The notes below the pieces were generated by a model. The model saw nothing but the letters and a program-made list of their open reading frames with translations. It did no database searches and had not been told where the DNA came from. A DNA stretch of 64,000 bases, taken from assembly GCF_002896965.1 (NCBI RefSeq), contig NZ_LYMM01000023.1:56057-120056 (forward strand), given 5' to 3'. The position numbers were made by a program, and so were the translations under genes. Below, piece after piece: positions 1-8,054 of this stretch (position 1 is the first letter of the stretch; the number at the start of each line of letters is the position of its first letter). This stretch comes from Novosphingobium guangzhouense. GTDB taxonomy: Bacteria > Pseudomonadota > Alphaproteobacteria > Sphingomonadales > Sphingomonadaceae.

Positions 1-1125
1 ATCGGCGACATGGCGCAGGCGATCCGCATCTTCCGGGAGAATGGGCTGGAGCGCCAGCGGCTGGAGCGTGAACGCGATGCGGACTGGGCGGTGCGCGATC
101 TGTTGGCGCGCATGACGCAGCGGCTGCAGGGGTGTGAAAGCGTTTCCGACCTTTTCGGTGTGGTGCGGCTGTTCGCTCCCCGGATCGCGCCGACACTGGC
201 GGGGCGGCTCTACACGCTGGACAACCGGATGAAGCTGATGGTCTGCGCCGCCGAATGGCGCGGATCGCCGGATGGAGGCTTTGAGCAGCGTGGGCCGCAG
301 GGCACTGATGCGGCTTTTGGTCCGGACGATTGCTGGGCGCTGCGGCGCGGGCAGGTCCATGCACCGGGCGGAGAAATGCTCGATGTGCCGTGCCGCCATG
401 TCGCGCCGTCCGCTGCGCAGGCCACCATCTGCGTGCCGCTGACCGCGCAGGGTGAGACGATAGGTCTGCTGGTGCTGGAAAATCTGGCGGCCGATCATGG
501 GCCCGATGATTCCACCAGTGTCTACATCGAACTGATGTCGGAGACGGTGGGGCTTGCACTGGCCAACCTGAACCTTCGCGGCGTGCTGCACGAAAAGGCG
601 CTGTTCGATCCACTGACGGGTCTGCGCAATCGGCACGAACTGGACGATAGCCTGCGCAGGCTGGTTGCCACGGCCGATGCATCGGGAACTTCGATCGCCT
701 GCCTGATGATGGACATCGACCACTTCAAGGGCCTTAACGACCGTTTTGGCCATGATGCCGGGGATCTTGTGATCCGCACTGTCGCTGCGGTCTTCGCCAG
801 TGGCGCAAGAGAGGATGATCTGGCGCTGCGCTATGGCGGGGAGGAATTCCTGATGCTGCTGCCGGGCGCGGACGAAGCTTCGGCGCTGGAACGGGCAGAG
901 CGTATCCGCGAAAGGGTAGCGACGCTTGATCTCACGCATGAAGGGCAGCCGATGGGGCAGATTACCGTCTCTCTGGGGCTGGCGGTCTATCCCTGCCACG
1001 GGCCGATACAGGCGCTGATCACCACGGCCGATGCCGCGCTGCTTCGCGCCAAGGAAGGCGGCCGTAATCGGATCGTCGTAGCAACCCGGCGCCGTGAAGG
1101 CCCGCGTCACGACGCTGCGAATTGA
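1..1125 (+). CDS. GAF-GGDEF diguanylate cyclase, 5' end cut by the window
   Basis: The frame is open from the first base. The first residues (IGDMAQAIRIFREN) resemble the end of a HAMP domain, so the true start, probably with membrane segments, lies upstream. An ATG at position 10 is unlikely to be the start. A GAF-like domain covers roughly residues 30-190 and a GGDEF domain roughly 200-360. The active-site motif is GGEEF (codons near 835-850), and an inhibitory I-site RxxD (REDD) sits five residues before it. By family knowledge it makes cyclic di-GMP from two GTP at the inner membrane, with product inhibition. No EAL domain is seen. The next gene begins 84 bases after the stop and appears unrelated. 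Confidence 0.9.
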   Translation: MGDMAQAIRIFRENGLERQRLERERDADWAVRDLLARMTQRLQGCESVSDLFGVVRLFAPRIAPTLAGRLYTLDNRMKLMVCAAEWRGSPDGGFEQRGPQGTDAAFGPDDCWALRRGQVHAPGGEMLDVPCRHVAPSAAQATICVPLTAQGETIGLLVLENLAADHGPDDSTSVYIELMSETVGLALANLNLRGVLHEKALFDPLTGLRNRHELDDSLRRLVATADASGTSIACLMMDIDHFKGLNDRFGHDAGDLVIRTVAAVFASGAREDDLALRYGGEEFLMLLPGADEASALERAERIRERVATLDLTHEGQPMGQITVSLGLAVYPCHGPIQALITTADAALLRAKEGGRNRIVVATRRREGPRHDAAN

Positions 1126-1208
1126 CATGGCTGCCCGGCCGAACCTTGCGGCCCAAGGAACGCGTCGATAGCCCCTGCAAGACCGTATCCAAGTCGAAGG
1201 TAACGAAC

Positions 1209-2849
1209 ATGGCATTTCTCCCGCGCGTTTGCGCAGCCACGGCGCTCGGCACCGTTCTGGCAAGCGCGTTTATCCTGCCCGGCGCCGCCGCCGCAAAGGG
1301 TTCTGCGGCATCCGCACCACAAGCGACCATCGACACCGGGCGGGTCTCAGGCAGCGCTATCGACGGCGTCGCCAGTTTCAAGGGCATCCCCTTCGCCAAG
1401 CAGCCGGTAGGCGAACTGCGCTGGCGGGCACCCCAGCAGGCCGATGGCTGGACTGGTGTGCGGCCCGCCACCGAATTCGGGCATGATTGCATGCAGAAGC
1501 CTTTTCCCAGCGATGCGGCCCCGCTTGGCGCCACGCCTGCGGAGGATTGCCTTACCGCGAACGTCTGGGCGCCGGCCAAGGCAGTCGGCAACAGCGGGCG
1601 CAAGCTGCCGGTGGTCGTCTGGATCTATGGCGGAGGCTTCGTGAACGGTGGTTCGTCACCCGCGGTGTACGACGGTGCTGCGTTTGCACGGCAGGATGTG
1701 GTGTTCGTCAGCTTCAATTACCGGCTTGGCCGTTTCGGCTTCTTTGCGCACCCGGCGCTCAGCGTTGAAGCGGGCGCAGCGCCGACTGCCAATTTCGGCC
1801 TGATGGACCAGGTCGCGGCCCTTCAATGGGTCAAGCGCAACATCGGGCAGTTTGGCGGAGACCCTGCGCAAGTGACGATTATGGGCGAATCCGCCGGTGG
1901 TTTATCCGTGCTTGAACTGCTGGCCTCGCCGTTGACCGAGGGACTGTTCGACAAGGCAATCATCATGTCGGGCGGCGGGCGCAAGCTGATGGGCGGCATG
2001 CCGCTGCATTCGGACGATCCGGCGGTGACCTCTGCCGAACAGGTCGGCGTGAACTTTGCAGCCGGCCAGGGCATCGGCGGCACGGACGCCGGTGCGCTGG
2101 CTGCGTTGCGCAAACTGCCCGCCGAAGCGGTGCTGGGCGGGCTCAATCTTGCCTTCCGTGGTGATCCGAACAAGCAGGAGTACGTCAACGGCCCGGTAAT
2201 CGACGGCAAGCTGGTGCTGAGCGACACCGACGTCGCTCTCAGGCAGGGGCGGATGAAGATCGTGCCGACCATCGTGGGTGCCACCAGCTGGGACCTCGGT
2301 TTCGCCACCGCCAGGACCAAGGATGAACTTTTCGCGCAGTTCGGTCCTGATGCCGGCAAGGCGCGCGCCGTCTTTGACCCTGCGGGGGACAAGCCGTTCG
2401 AGCAGGTTTCTGGCGACGTGGCCCGCGATCGTCTGATGATCGAACCTGCACAGTTCGTGGCGGGTGAAATCGCCGAAGCCGGGGTGAAGAACGGCGCAAA
2501 GGCATGGCACTATCGGTTCGCCTATGTTGCGCAATCGATGCGCAAGGAGTGGCCCGGCGCACCTCATGCCACGGATATTCCTTTCTTCTTCGATACGGTC
2601 GCGGCCAAATACGGCAAGGATCTGACCTCGGCTGACGCAAAGGCCGCCAGTCTGTTCAACCGCTATGCCGTGAACTTTGTCAAAACGGGCAATCCCAATG
2701 GGAAGGGGCTGCCGACCTGGGCGCCTTATGCGCGCCATGGCCGTGGTGTGCAGATGCTTGGACCGGACGCGAGCGCCGCCAGCATCGAGGATCCGGCGGC
2801 GGATGGTCTGGAACTTGTGCGCGCGTTGGCCGAGCGGTCCACGCCCTGA
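1209..2849 (+). CDS. Secreted type-B carboxylesterase
   Basis: This is an alpha/beta-hydrolase of the carboxylesterase type B (COesterase) family, which cleaves carboxylic esters. The protein of 546 residues has a signal peptide ending near AAAAKG. The family's N-terminal elements are present (FKGIPFAKQPVG, EDCLTANVWAP, GGGFVNGG), and the nucleophile elbow GESAGG carries the catalytic Ser. The start at 1209 is preferred because GAAGG precedes it at a good distance and the signal peptide begins there. An in-frame ATG at 1122 would add 29 residues unlike a leader. It may act on esters taken up by the nearby receptors, but the substrate cannot be read from sequence. Confidence 0.88.
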   Translation: MAFLPRVCAATALGTVLASAFILPGAAAAKGSAASAPQATIDTGRVSGSAIDGVASFKGIPFAKQPVGELRWRAPQQADGWTGVRPATEFGHDCMQKPFPSDAAPLGATPAEDCLTANVWAPAKAVGNSGRKLPVVVWIYGGGFVNGGSSPAVYDGAAFARQDVVFVSFNYRLGRFGFFAHPALSVEAGAAPTANFGLMDQVAALQWVKRNIGQFGGDPAQVTIMGESAGGLSVLELLASPLTEGLFDKAIIMSGGGRKLMGGMPLHSDDPAVTSAEQVGVNFAAGQGIGGTDAGALAALRKLPAEAVLGGLNLAFRGDPNKQEYVNGPVIDGKLVLSDTDVALRQGRMKIVPTIVGATSWDLGFATARTKDELFAQFGPDAGKARAVFDPAGDKPFEQVSGDVARDRLMIEPAQFVAGEIAEAGVKNGAKAWHYRFAYVAQSMRKEWPGAPHATDIPFFFDTVAAKYGKDLTSADAKAASLFNRYAVNFVKTGNPNGKGLPTWAPYARHGRGVQMLGPDASAASIEDPAADGLELVRALAERSTP

Positions 2850-3098
2850 ACGGTGCCCTTACGGCAGGCAGACCGGGACCTGTTTTCGGTTATCCCGCGG
2901 TCGGCCTGCCAGCGACTTGCTCCTTGCCGAAGCGCGATGGTGTAATCGTTGCGGACGGAGCCGTTATGCGGCGAGGCGCCCGCCAGTTCCGTGAGCTCCG
3001 TGCAGCCCCTGCCTTGCTCCGCACAAACCCTGATGGTGCCGGGCGCCCTGCTCCTTAACGTCATTGCGGTTCAGGCCCGGAAATAGGGAGGCGACCAA

Positions 3099-4286
3099 TT
3101 GACTCCGGATCAATCAGGTGAAGCGGAACCCGAGGGGCATGACCTGTTTCAATGGAAACCGCCGAGCGGCCTTTCCGGTATCGCTGGGCTGATTGGGCCT
3201 GGCTTTTCCACGGCGCGGGCGCGTGCCGGCTTCGCGTTGGCTATCGGCTGGTTGCCGCTTCTGCTGCTGGTCCTGTTGGCGCCGGCTCATGACCGGGCAG
3301 GCGAGGTTCCTCACTTCCTGCGCGATGCCGGTACGCATGCCCGGTTCGCTATTGCTTTGCCGCTTCTGCTGGCAGCCCATGTCGAGGCCATGGGGCGGCT
3401 GGGGACGGTGGTGCGGCATTTCGTCATCTCCGGCCTGCTATCGCCCAGCGCCATCGATCGGTTCAAGCGCGAACTGGAAAGTCTGCGTGCCACGGTACGC
3501 GCGCCCTGGATGGCACTGCTGGTGCCGGTTCTCGCTTATGCTCTCATCGCGTGGCTGTTCGTGACCGGCATATCCACACATGCGCTGCCGGTCTGGGCGT
3601 TGTCGGAACGCGGTCAGCTATCCGCTGCCGGCTGGTGGCATATGCTTGTCAGCCTGCCCCTGTTGCTGATGCTGCTGTTGAGTTGGCTGTGGCGGATACT
3701 GTTGTGGACCCGGCTGCTGTACAAGGTGGCAGGGATGGACCTGCGGCTGATCGTTGCGCATCCCGATAATGCAGGCGGCCTTGGCTTTCTGGCGCAGTCG
3801 GTCCGTGCCTTCGCCCCCTTCGCCATGGGGATCGGCTGCATTACCGCGGGGCGCTTTGCGAATATCCATCTGCAGGGAACGACCACGCCGTTATCCGGCA
3901 GCTTCCTCATCGGGGGGACGGTCGTGCTGGTGTTGCTGCTCTGCGTTGCCCCACTGGCTGTTTTCGGATCGGTGATGGCGCGGGCATGGCGGCGCAACGC
4001 GATGTGCTACGGCGCGCTGGCTGTAGCGCTCGGCCGTTCTTTCGAGGACCGCTGGTTTGATGGCCCGGCGAAGGAGCAGCCCGACCTGCTTTCCGCACCC
4101 GATTTTTCGGCGGCGGCCGATCTCTATGGCGTTGTGGCCAACGTCTATGAGATGCGCTTTCTGCCGGTCGACCTGCGCAGTCTGCTGATCCTGATAGCAG
4201 CCTCCCTTGCGCCGTTCCCAGTGGCGATGTTCCTGTCGATGCCCACCGCGATGGTAATCGAAGAACTGAAGGGCCTGCTCGTCTAG
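3099..4286 (+). CDS. Polytopic membrane protein of unknown function
   Basis: I do not recognise a family. The 395-residue protein has about six hydrophobic segments (near residues 45-62, 85-95, 140-155, 190-205, 265-290 and 360-380) with short charged loops and no signal peptide. It starts with TTG at 3099, preceded by AGGGAG at about 3086-3091. No ATG fits better, because the hydrophilic N-terminus continues in frame from the TTG. It stands alone, with 249 bases before it and a convergent hydrolase gene 35 bases after it. The sequence CAATCAGG at 3111-3118 resembles the motif found at the peptide-cluster promoters, but it lies inside the coding region and may be chance. Confidence 0.75.
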   Translation: MTPDQSGEAEPEGHDLFQWKPPSGLSGIAGLIGPGFSTARARAGFALAIGWLPLLLLVLLAPAHDRAGEVPHFLRDAGTHARFAIALPLLLAAHVEAMGRLGTVVRHFVISGLLSPSAIDRFKRELESLRATVRAPWMALLVPVLAYALIAWLFVTGISTHALPVWALSERGQLSAAGWWHMLVSLPLLLMLLLSWLWRILLWTRLLYKVAGMDLRLIVAHPDNAGGLGFLAQSVRAFAPFAMGIGCITAGRFANIHLQGTTTPLSGSFLIGGTVVLVLLLCVAPLAVFGSVMARAWRRNAMCYGALAVALGRSFEDRWFDGPAKEQPDLLSAPDFSAAADLYGVVANVYEMRFLPVDLRSLLILIAASLAPFPVAMFLSMPTAMVIEELKGLLV

Positions 4287-4321
4287 GCGGGGCGCGATGA
4301 CAAGGCAGCGGATGGCTGAAA

Positions 4322-5905
4322 CTATTTTGGGGATGCGGCACTGGCAGGCTCGAACAGCAGATCTGCGTAATCGAAGCTGAAATCGGCGATCGGCGAAACC
4401 GGTTTTGCCGTTATGCGCGCCACTTTGCCCTCGGCATCCAGGCTGAAGGTCAGATAGGCGGGCTCGATCGCGGCATCGTCGAACTTTGCGACGAAAGTGT
4501 CGTACTGATAATGGGTGAGGCTTCCGGTCATTCCCGGCGTCGTGGTGAAGTCCACGGTCAGCCCCTTGGCATCGGCACCCACGATCAAACCGCCATACCA
4601 CGGGTCCTCGTAGCTGCCGGTGTAGCTGGCGCGCGGCAGCGAAGGGCCGACCTTTGCGGGTGCGGCGGCCTGCTGCTTTACTGCGGCTTCGGCAGCAGCG
4701 ATGCGCGAACGGCGGTATTCTCCGAAGCGGGCTGGCCAATCCTGCTTCGGCAAGCCCAGATAGTGATCGATCAGTTCGTACATCAGGCCGTAGCGCGGCT
4801 CGATCTCCTCACTGTTGATGGTGATGGCGAAACCGACGTCGCGCTCGGGGATCATCACGACTACGGTGGTAAAGCCGAACAGGCCCCCTGCGTGCCATAC
4901 GATCTTCGCGCCCTTGTAGTCGCGCACTTCCCAGCCCAGCGCATAAGCGTCGAAGCCGGGCGTCGCGGCCTCGACGGGGGCGGGCATCGGGCTGATCGGT
5001 ATCGGCGTGACCGGAGCCCACATCTCCCGGCTTGCGGCCTCGCTGAACAGGCGTTTCTGGCCGTTGGGCAAAGCACCGTGGGCCAGCTGGATCTGCAGCC
5101 ATCGGGCAAGGTCGGTGGCGCTGGCGGCAATCAGGCCGGCTGGCGCGCCTGCTTGCCCAAGCCGGTCGCGCTCATCCAGCAGCCTCATCGGCCCGGTCCC
5201 GCGCACAGGGCCACCGTAGCGGGCGTGGGGCTGAGCGCGATCCTGCGTGGTCAGCTGTCGCTCCTTGTCGGCGGTGGCATTGGGCATGCCGGCGGGCGCG
5301 AACACGTGGTCGCGCATGTAGTCCTCCCAGGTCTGCCCGCTCACCTGCTCGATCAGGGCACCGGCGACAGTGTAGAGGATGTTGTCATAGGCATAACCAC
5401 TGCGGAAGCTTGTCGCCGGCTTGATGTAGCGCAGGCGCGCGATCGTCTCTGCACGTGAAAGCTTGCCGCGTGGGACCATCAGCAGATCGCCCGCACCCAG
5501 TCCCAGCCCGCTGCGGTGGACGAGCAGGTCGCGCACCGTGATCTCGCGCGTTACCCAGGGATCGTGCATCTGAAAGGCAGGCAGATGGTCGATCACCTTG
5601 TCGTCCCACCCGATCTTGCCCGCATCGACCAGCGTAGCCAGCGCGGCTGAGGTGAATGCCTTGCCGGTGGAGGCGATCATGAAGATCGTGTCGGCATCTA
5701 CCTTTTCGGGCGCACCCAGCTTGCGTACCCCGTAGCCCTTCGCGACCATGACCTTGCCGTGCTCAACAATGGCCACCGCCATGCCGGGCGTCCCAGAGGC
5801 TTCGCGCAACTCTTCGATCCGCCTGTCGAGATCGGCGGGCGGTGCGGCCAGCGCGGGCACGGCAAGGGCAAGGAATGGCAAGGCCAGCAGCGCGTGCAGT
5901 CTCAT
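4322..5905 (-). CDS. Periplasmic serine hydrolase of the beta-lactamase/D-aminopeptidase fold
   Basis: This protein of 527 residues has a signal peptide (cleavage after about VPALA). It shows the class C beta-lactamase/DD-peptidase motifs in order: S79-T-G-K82 (nucleophile and base), Y173-D-N175 and H338-A-G340. The C-terminal region from about residue 430 resembles the DUF3471 lipocalin-like domain often fused to such enzymes. Members act on D-amino-acid peptides, esters or beta-lactams. Its position at the end of a minus-strand operon with transporters and DgcN/DgcA-like enzymes favours peptides that contain D-residues. The start at 5905 overlaps the upstream stop (ATGA), which implies translational coupling. 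The frame stays open another 51 codons upstream, but the signal peptide fixes the start. Confidence 0.85.
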   Translation of the reverse strand: MRLHALLALPFLALAVPALAAPPADLDRRIEELREASGTPGMAVAIVEHGKVMVAKGYGVRKLGAPEKVDADTIFMIASTGKAFTSAALATLVDAGKIGWDDKVIDHLPAFQMHDPWVTREITVRDLLVHRSGLGLGAGDLLMVPRGKLSRAETIARLRYIKPATSFRSGYAYDNILYTVAGALIEQVSGQTWEDYMRDHVFAPAGMPNATADKERQLTTQDRAQPHARYGGPVRGTGPMRLLDERDRLGQAGAPAGLIAASATDLARWLQIQLAHGALPNGQKRLFSEAASREMWAPVTPIPISPMPAPVEAATPGFDAYALGWEVRDYKGAKIVWHAGGLFGFTTVVVMIPERDVGFAITINSEEIEPRYGLMYELIDHYLGLPKQDWPARFGEYRRSRIAAAEAAVKQQAAAPAKVGPSLPRASYTGSYEDPWYGGLIVGADAKGLTVDFTTTPGMTGSLTHYQYDTFVAKFDDAAIEPAYLTFSLDAEGKVARITAKPVSPIADFSFDYADLLFEPASAASPK

Positions 5906-6996
5906 CAGGGCATCTCCGGAACGGGAAGGGCACGGCGGCGCAACAGTGCGACCGCCAGAAGCGGAACGACGTAGATAGCAATCAGCGCCCAGGCGAGGAT
6001 GCGGTATCCCGAGGCGATAAGGCTGACGAGGCCGATACGGTCCGCCACCAGCATGCATGGCGCAAGGAGCAGCAGGGCGGCGCCCGCACGGCGGGTGAGC
6101 GTCAGCGCGGCGCCGGTGCGGGCGATGCGCTCGTTGACCGCATGAACCGCGCCGGTGCCGCTCTCCAGCAGCGCGGCGAAGATCATCGCCTGGAACAGCA
6201 TGTGGAACGCCGGGTGGCCGAGGCGCGAAAGAATATAGTCAGAGGGCAGCACCGCATCTGCGATTTTCGGCAGGAAGGCGGTCATTCCACCAAAGAACAG
6301 CAATGCCGGGGCCATCGCCAGAGGGCCGGCCAGCAGACCCGCAACGATGGCGTCGCGGCCGTTGCGGAAGTGGCGGGTCACGGGCAGGACGATCACGGCG
6401 CCGACAATATTGTATCCGGCATAAGTGATGCCGCCCAGCGCCCAGTCGCCCATTGGCGTGGGCGTGGCGGCGAAGGCGGCTAAGATCCGCTCTCCCGTAG
6501 ACGACACCGACAGATACAGGAACGCGGCGTAGGTGGCGTAGAGTAGCACCGAAACCCACAGGAACACCCGTTCGACCCCGGCATTCCCGAAAGCGACGCA
6601 GCCGACGATGCCAAGCATCAGCGCGCATGTTCCGGCCATTGCGGGGACACCCAGCCTCGCCTCCGCAATGGCTCCCGCCGCAGCTCCGAATACTGCGAGG
6701 ATGACGATCACAAACAGGCCGTAAGCGATTTCGAACAGAACCCAGCCTCGGCCCAGCAGTGCCTGGAAGAAGTGGCGGTAGTCGCGTGCGCCGATATCGT
6801 GTGCAAAGCGAAAGGTGGCAGCGGCGACCACCGACCAGATCACCGTCGCCAGTATCATTGCAGACAATCCGCCCCATGGTCCGGCGGGGAGGAAGAATTC
6901 CGCGATCTCGCGCCCGGTCGCATAGCCGCCGCCTATGACCACCGCCTTGAACGCGAGGCCGGGCAGCAGCAGGCGACGGAAGCGGTCCGCCGCCAT
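5905..6996 (-). CDS. YkvI-like integral membrane transporter
   Basis: The protein has 363 residues and about ten hydrophobic segments. Near the N-terminus it has the glycine-rich GGGYATGREIAEFF signature of the uncharacterised YkvI family (COG3949), which is distantly related to amino-acid/sodium symporters of the LeuT/APC superfamily. It probably moves an amino acid or its derivative across the inner membrane. Its start overlaps the stop of the DgcN-like gene by ATGA, and its own stop overlaps the start of the following hydrolase in the same way. It is therefore an inner gene of one transcript. The predicted substrate, D-glutamate or a D-residue product, comes only from context. Confidence 0.78.
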   Translation of the reverse strand: MAADRFRRLLLPGLAFKAVVIGGGYATGREIAEFFLPAGPWGGLSAMILATVIWSVVAAATFRFAHDIGARDYRHFFQALLGRGWVLFEIAYGLFVIVILAVFGAAAGAIAEARLGVPAMAGTCALMLGIVGCVAFGNAGVERVFLWVSVLLYATYAAFLYLSVSSTGERILAAFAATPTPMGDWALGGITYAGYNIVGAVIVLPVTRHFRNGRDAIVAGLLAGPLAMAPALLFFGGMTAFLPKIADAVLPSDYILSRLGHPAFHMLFQAMIFAALLESGTGAVHAVNERIARTGAALTLTRRAGAALLLLAPCMLVADRIGLVSLIASGYRILAWALIAIYVVPLLAVALLRRRALPVPEMP

Positions 6997-8051
6997 CAGA
7001 GGCAGGCGTCGAGGAGTTGCTCGAATGCGTGGCCGCCGCGTATCGGATCGGCAGCCGGCAAGCCAAGCCGTCCGGAAGTTTCGGTGATGACCGCGCTAGC
7101 CTCTTCGTCTGTTAAACCCGTGGTATTGAGGCTGATTCCGGCACAGCGGATAGCGGGGTTGGTCAGTTTTCCCGCCATCACGGTCTGCTCGATCACCGCC
7201 TCTATCGAGGGCACGGGATAATGGGCGTGTCCAAGGATTGCGGTGCGGCCGGGCTGGTGGCAGACAACGAAGAGGTCCGGCTGGCTGCCGTGGAGCAGCG
7301 CCAGCGATACCGGCGCATAAGCCGGGTGGAACAGCGAGCCCTGGCCTTCGATCACGTCGAGATGATCCGCTGCCGCATCGGGACTGAGCAGTTCGGCGGC
7401 CCCGGCGGCAAAGTCCGCAACGACCGCGTCGATGGCGATGCCCGCGCCGGCGATCATGATACCGGTCTGCCCGCTGGCACGGAACGTGGCATCGATCCCG
7501 CGCGCGGCAAGCCCTCTGGCGATGGCGAGGGCAGTGTACTTCTTGCCTAGCGCGCAATCGGTGCCGACCGTCAGCAGGCGGCGGCCGGTGCGCTTGTGCC
7601 CGCTGGCAATGGGCAGGCCCGGCGGCGGCACACGCAGGTCGAAGAGGTTTCTGCCAAGCCGCGCGGCGGTTTCACGCAGCACCGGAATGTCGGCGAGGCG
7701 CGCGTGCATGCCTGCCACGATATCCAACCCTGCTTCCAGCGCATCGACCAGCGCAGGCAGCCATGAGGGCGGGATGACGCCGCCCTGGTTGGCGACGCCG
7801 ATGACAAGTGCCTTTGCGCCGCGGGCGGCGGCATCCATGGGCGTCAGCTGCGGCAAGCCGGTGGAGACTTGCGCAGTGGGCAGCGAATGTTCACCGATGC
7901 AGCGCTCGCCCGCCCAGTCCCGCAGGCCGAACGCGGTCTTGGCGAAGCCCGCCTCCACCGTGTCACCAAGGAACAGCAGGTACGGCGCAGGCAGCGCATG
8001 TCCCCCCGCGCGCACCTGTGCCGCGCTATCCACGTTTGCCGCCAGTGCCAT
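6996..8051 (-). CDS. DUF1611 protein, DgcN-like D-glutamate N-acetyltransferase candidate
   Basis: The protein has 351 residues and belongs to the DUF1611 family. An N-terminal domain (about 1-150) precedes a P-loop-like domain that begins with GTDCALGKK at residues 163-171. In the DgcN-DgcA pathway described in marine bacteria, DgcN acetylates D-glutamate and DgcA, an enolase-superfamily enzyme, racemises the N-acetyl product to the L-form. A DgcA-type gene lies in the same cluster (11650-12642), which strengthens the assignment. The gene starts 3 bases after the TonB receptor stop and overlaps the YkvI-like gene. The distinction from other DUF1611 proteins rests on that neighbourhood, so the activity is inferred and the specific D-amino acid may differ. 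Confidence 0.8.
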   Translation of the reverse strand: MALAANVDSAAQVRAGGHALPAPYLLFLGDTVEAGFAKTAFGLRDWAGERCIGEHSLPTAQVSTGLPQLTPMDAAARGAKALVIGVANQGGVIPPSWLPALVDALEAGLDIVAGMHARLADIPVLRETAARLGRNLFDLRVPPPGLPIASGHKRTGRRLLTVGTDCALGKKYTALAIARGLAARGIDATFRASGQTGIMIAGAGIAIDAVVADFAAGAAELLSPDAAADHLDVIEGQGSLFHPAYAPVSLALLHGSQPDLFVVCHQPGRTAILGHAHYPVPSIEAVIEQTVMAGKLTNPAIRCAGISLNTTGLTDEEASAVITETSGRLGLPAADPIRGGHAFEQLLDACL

Positions 8052-8054
8052 GGC

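Noticed and set aside
3111..3118. CAATCAGG as another operator of the D-peptide regulon
   Set aside because: A single 8-base match inside the fifth to seventh codon of an unrelated-looking gene. Chance is likely.
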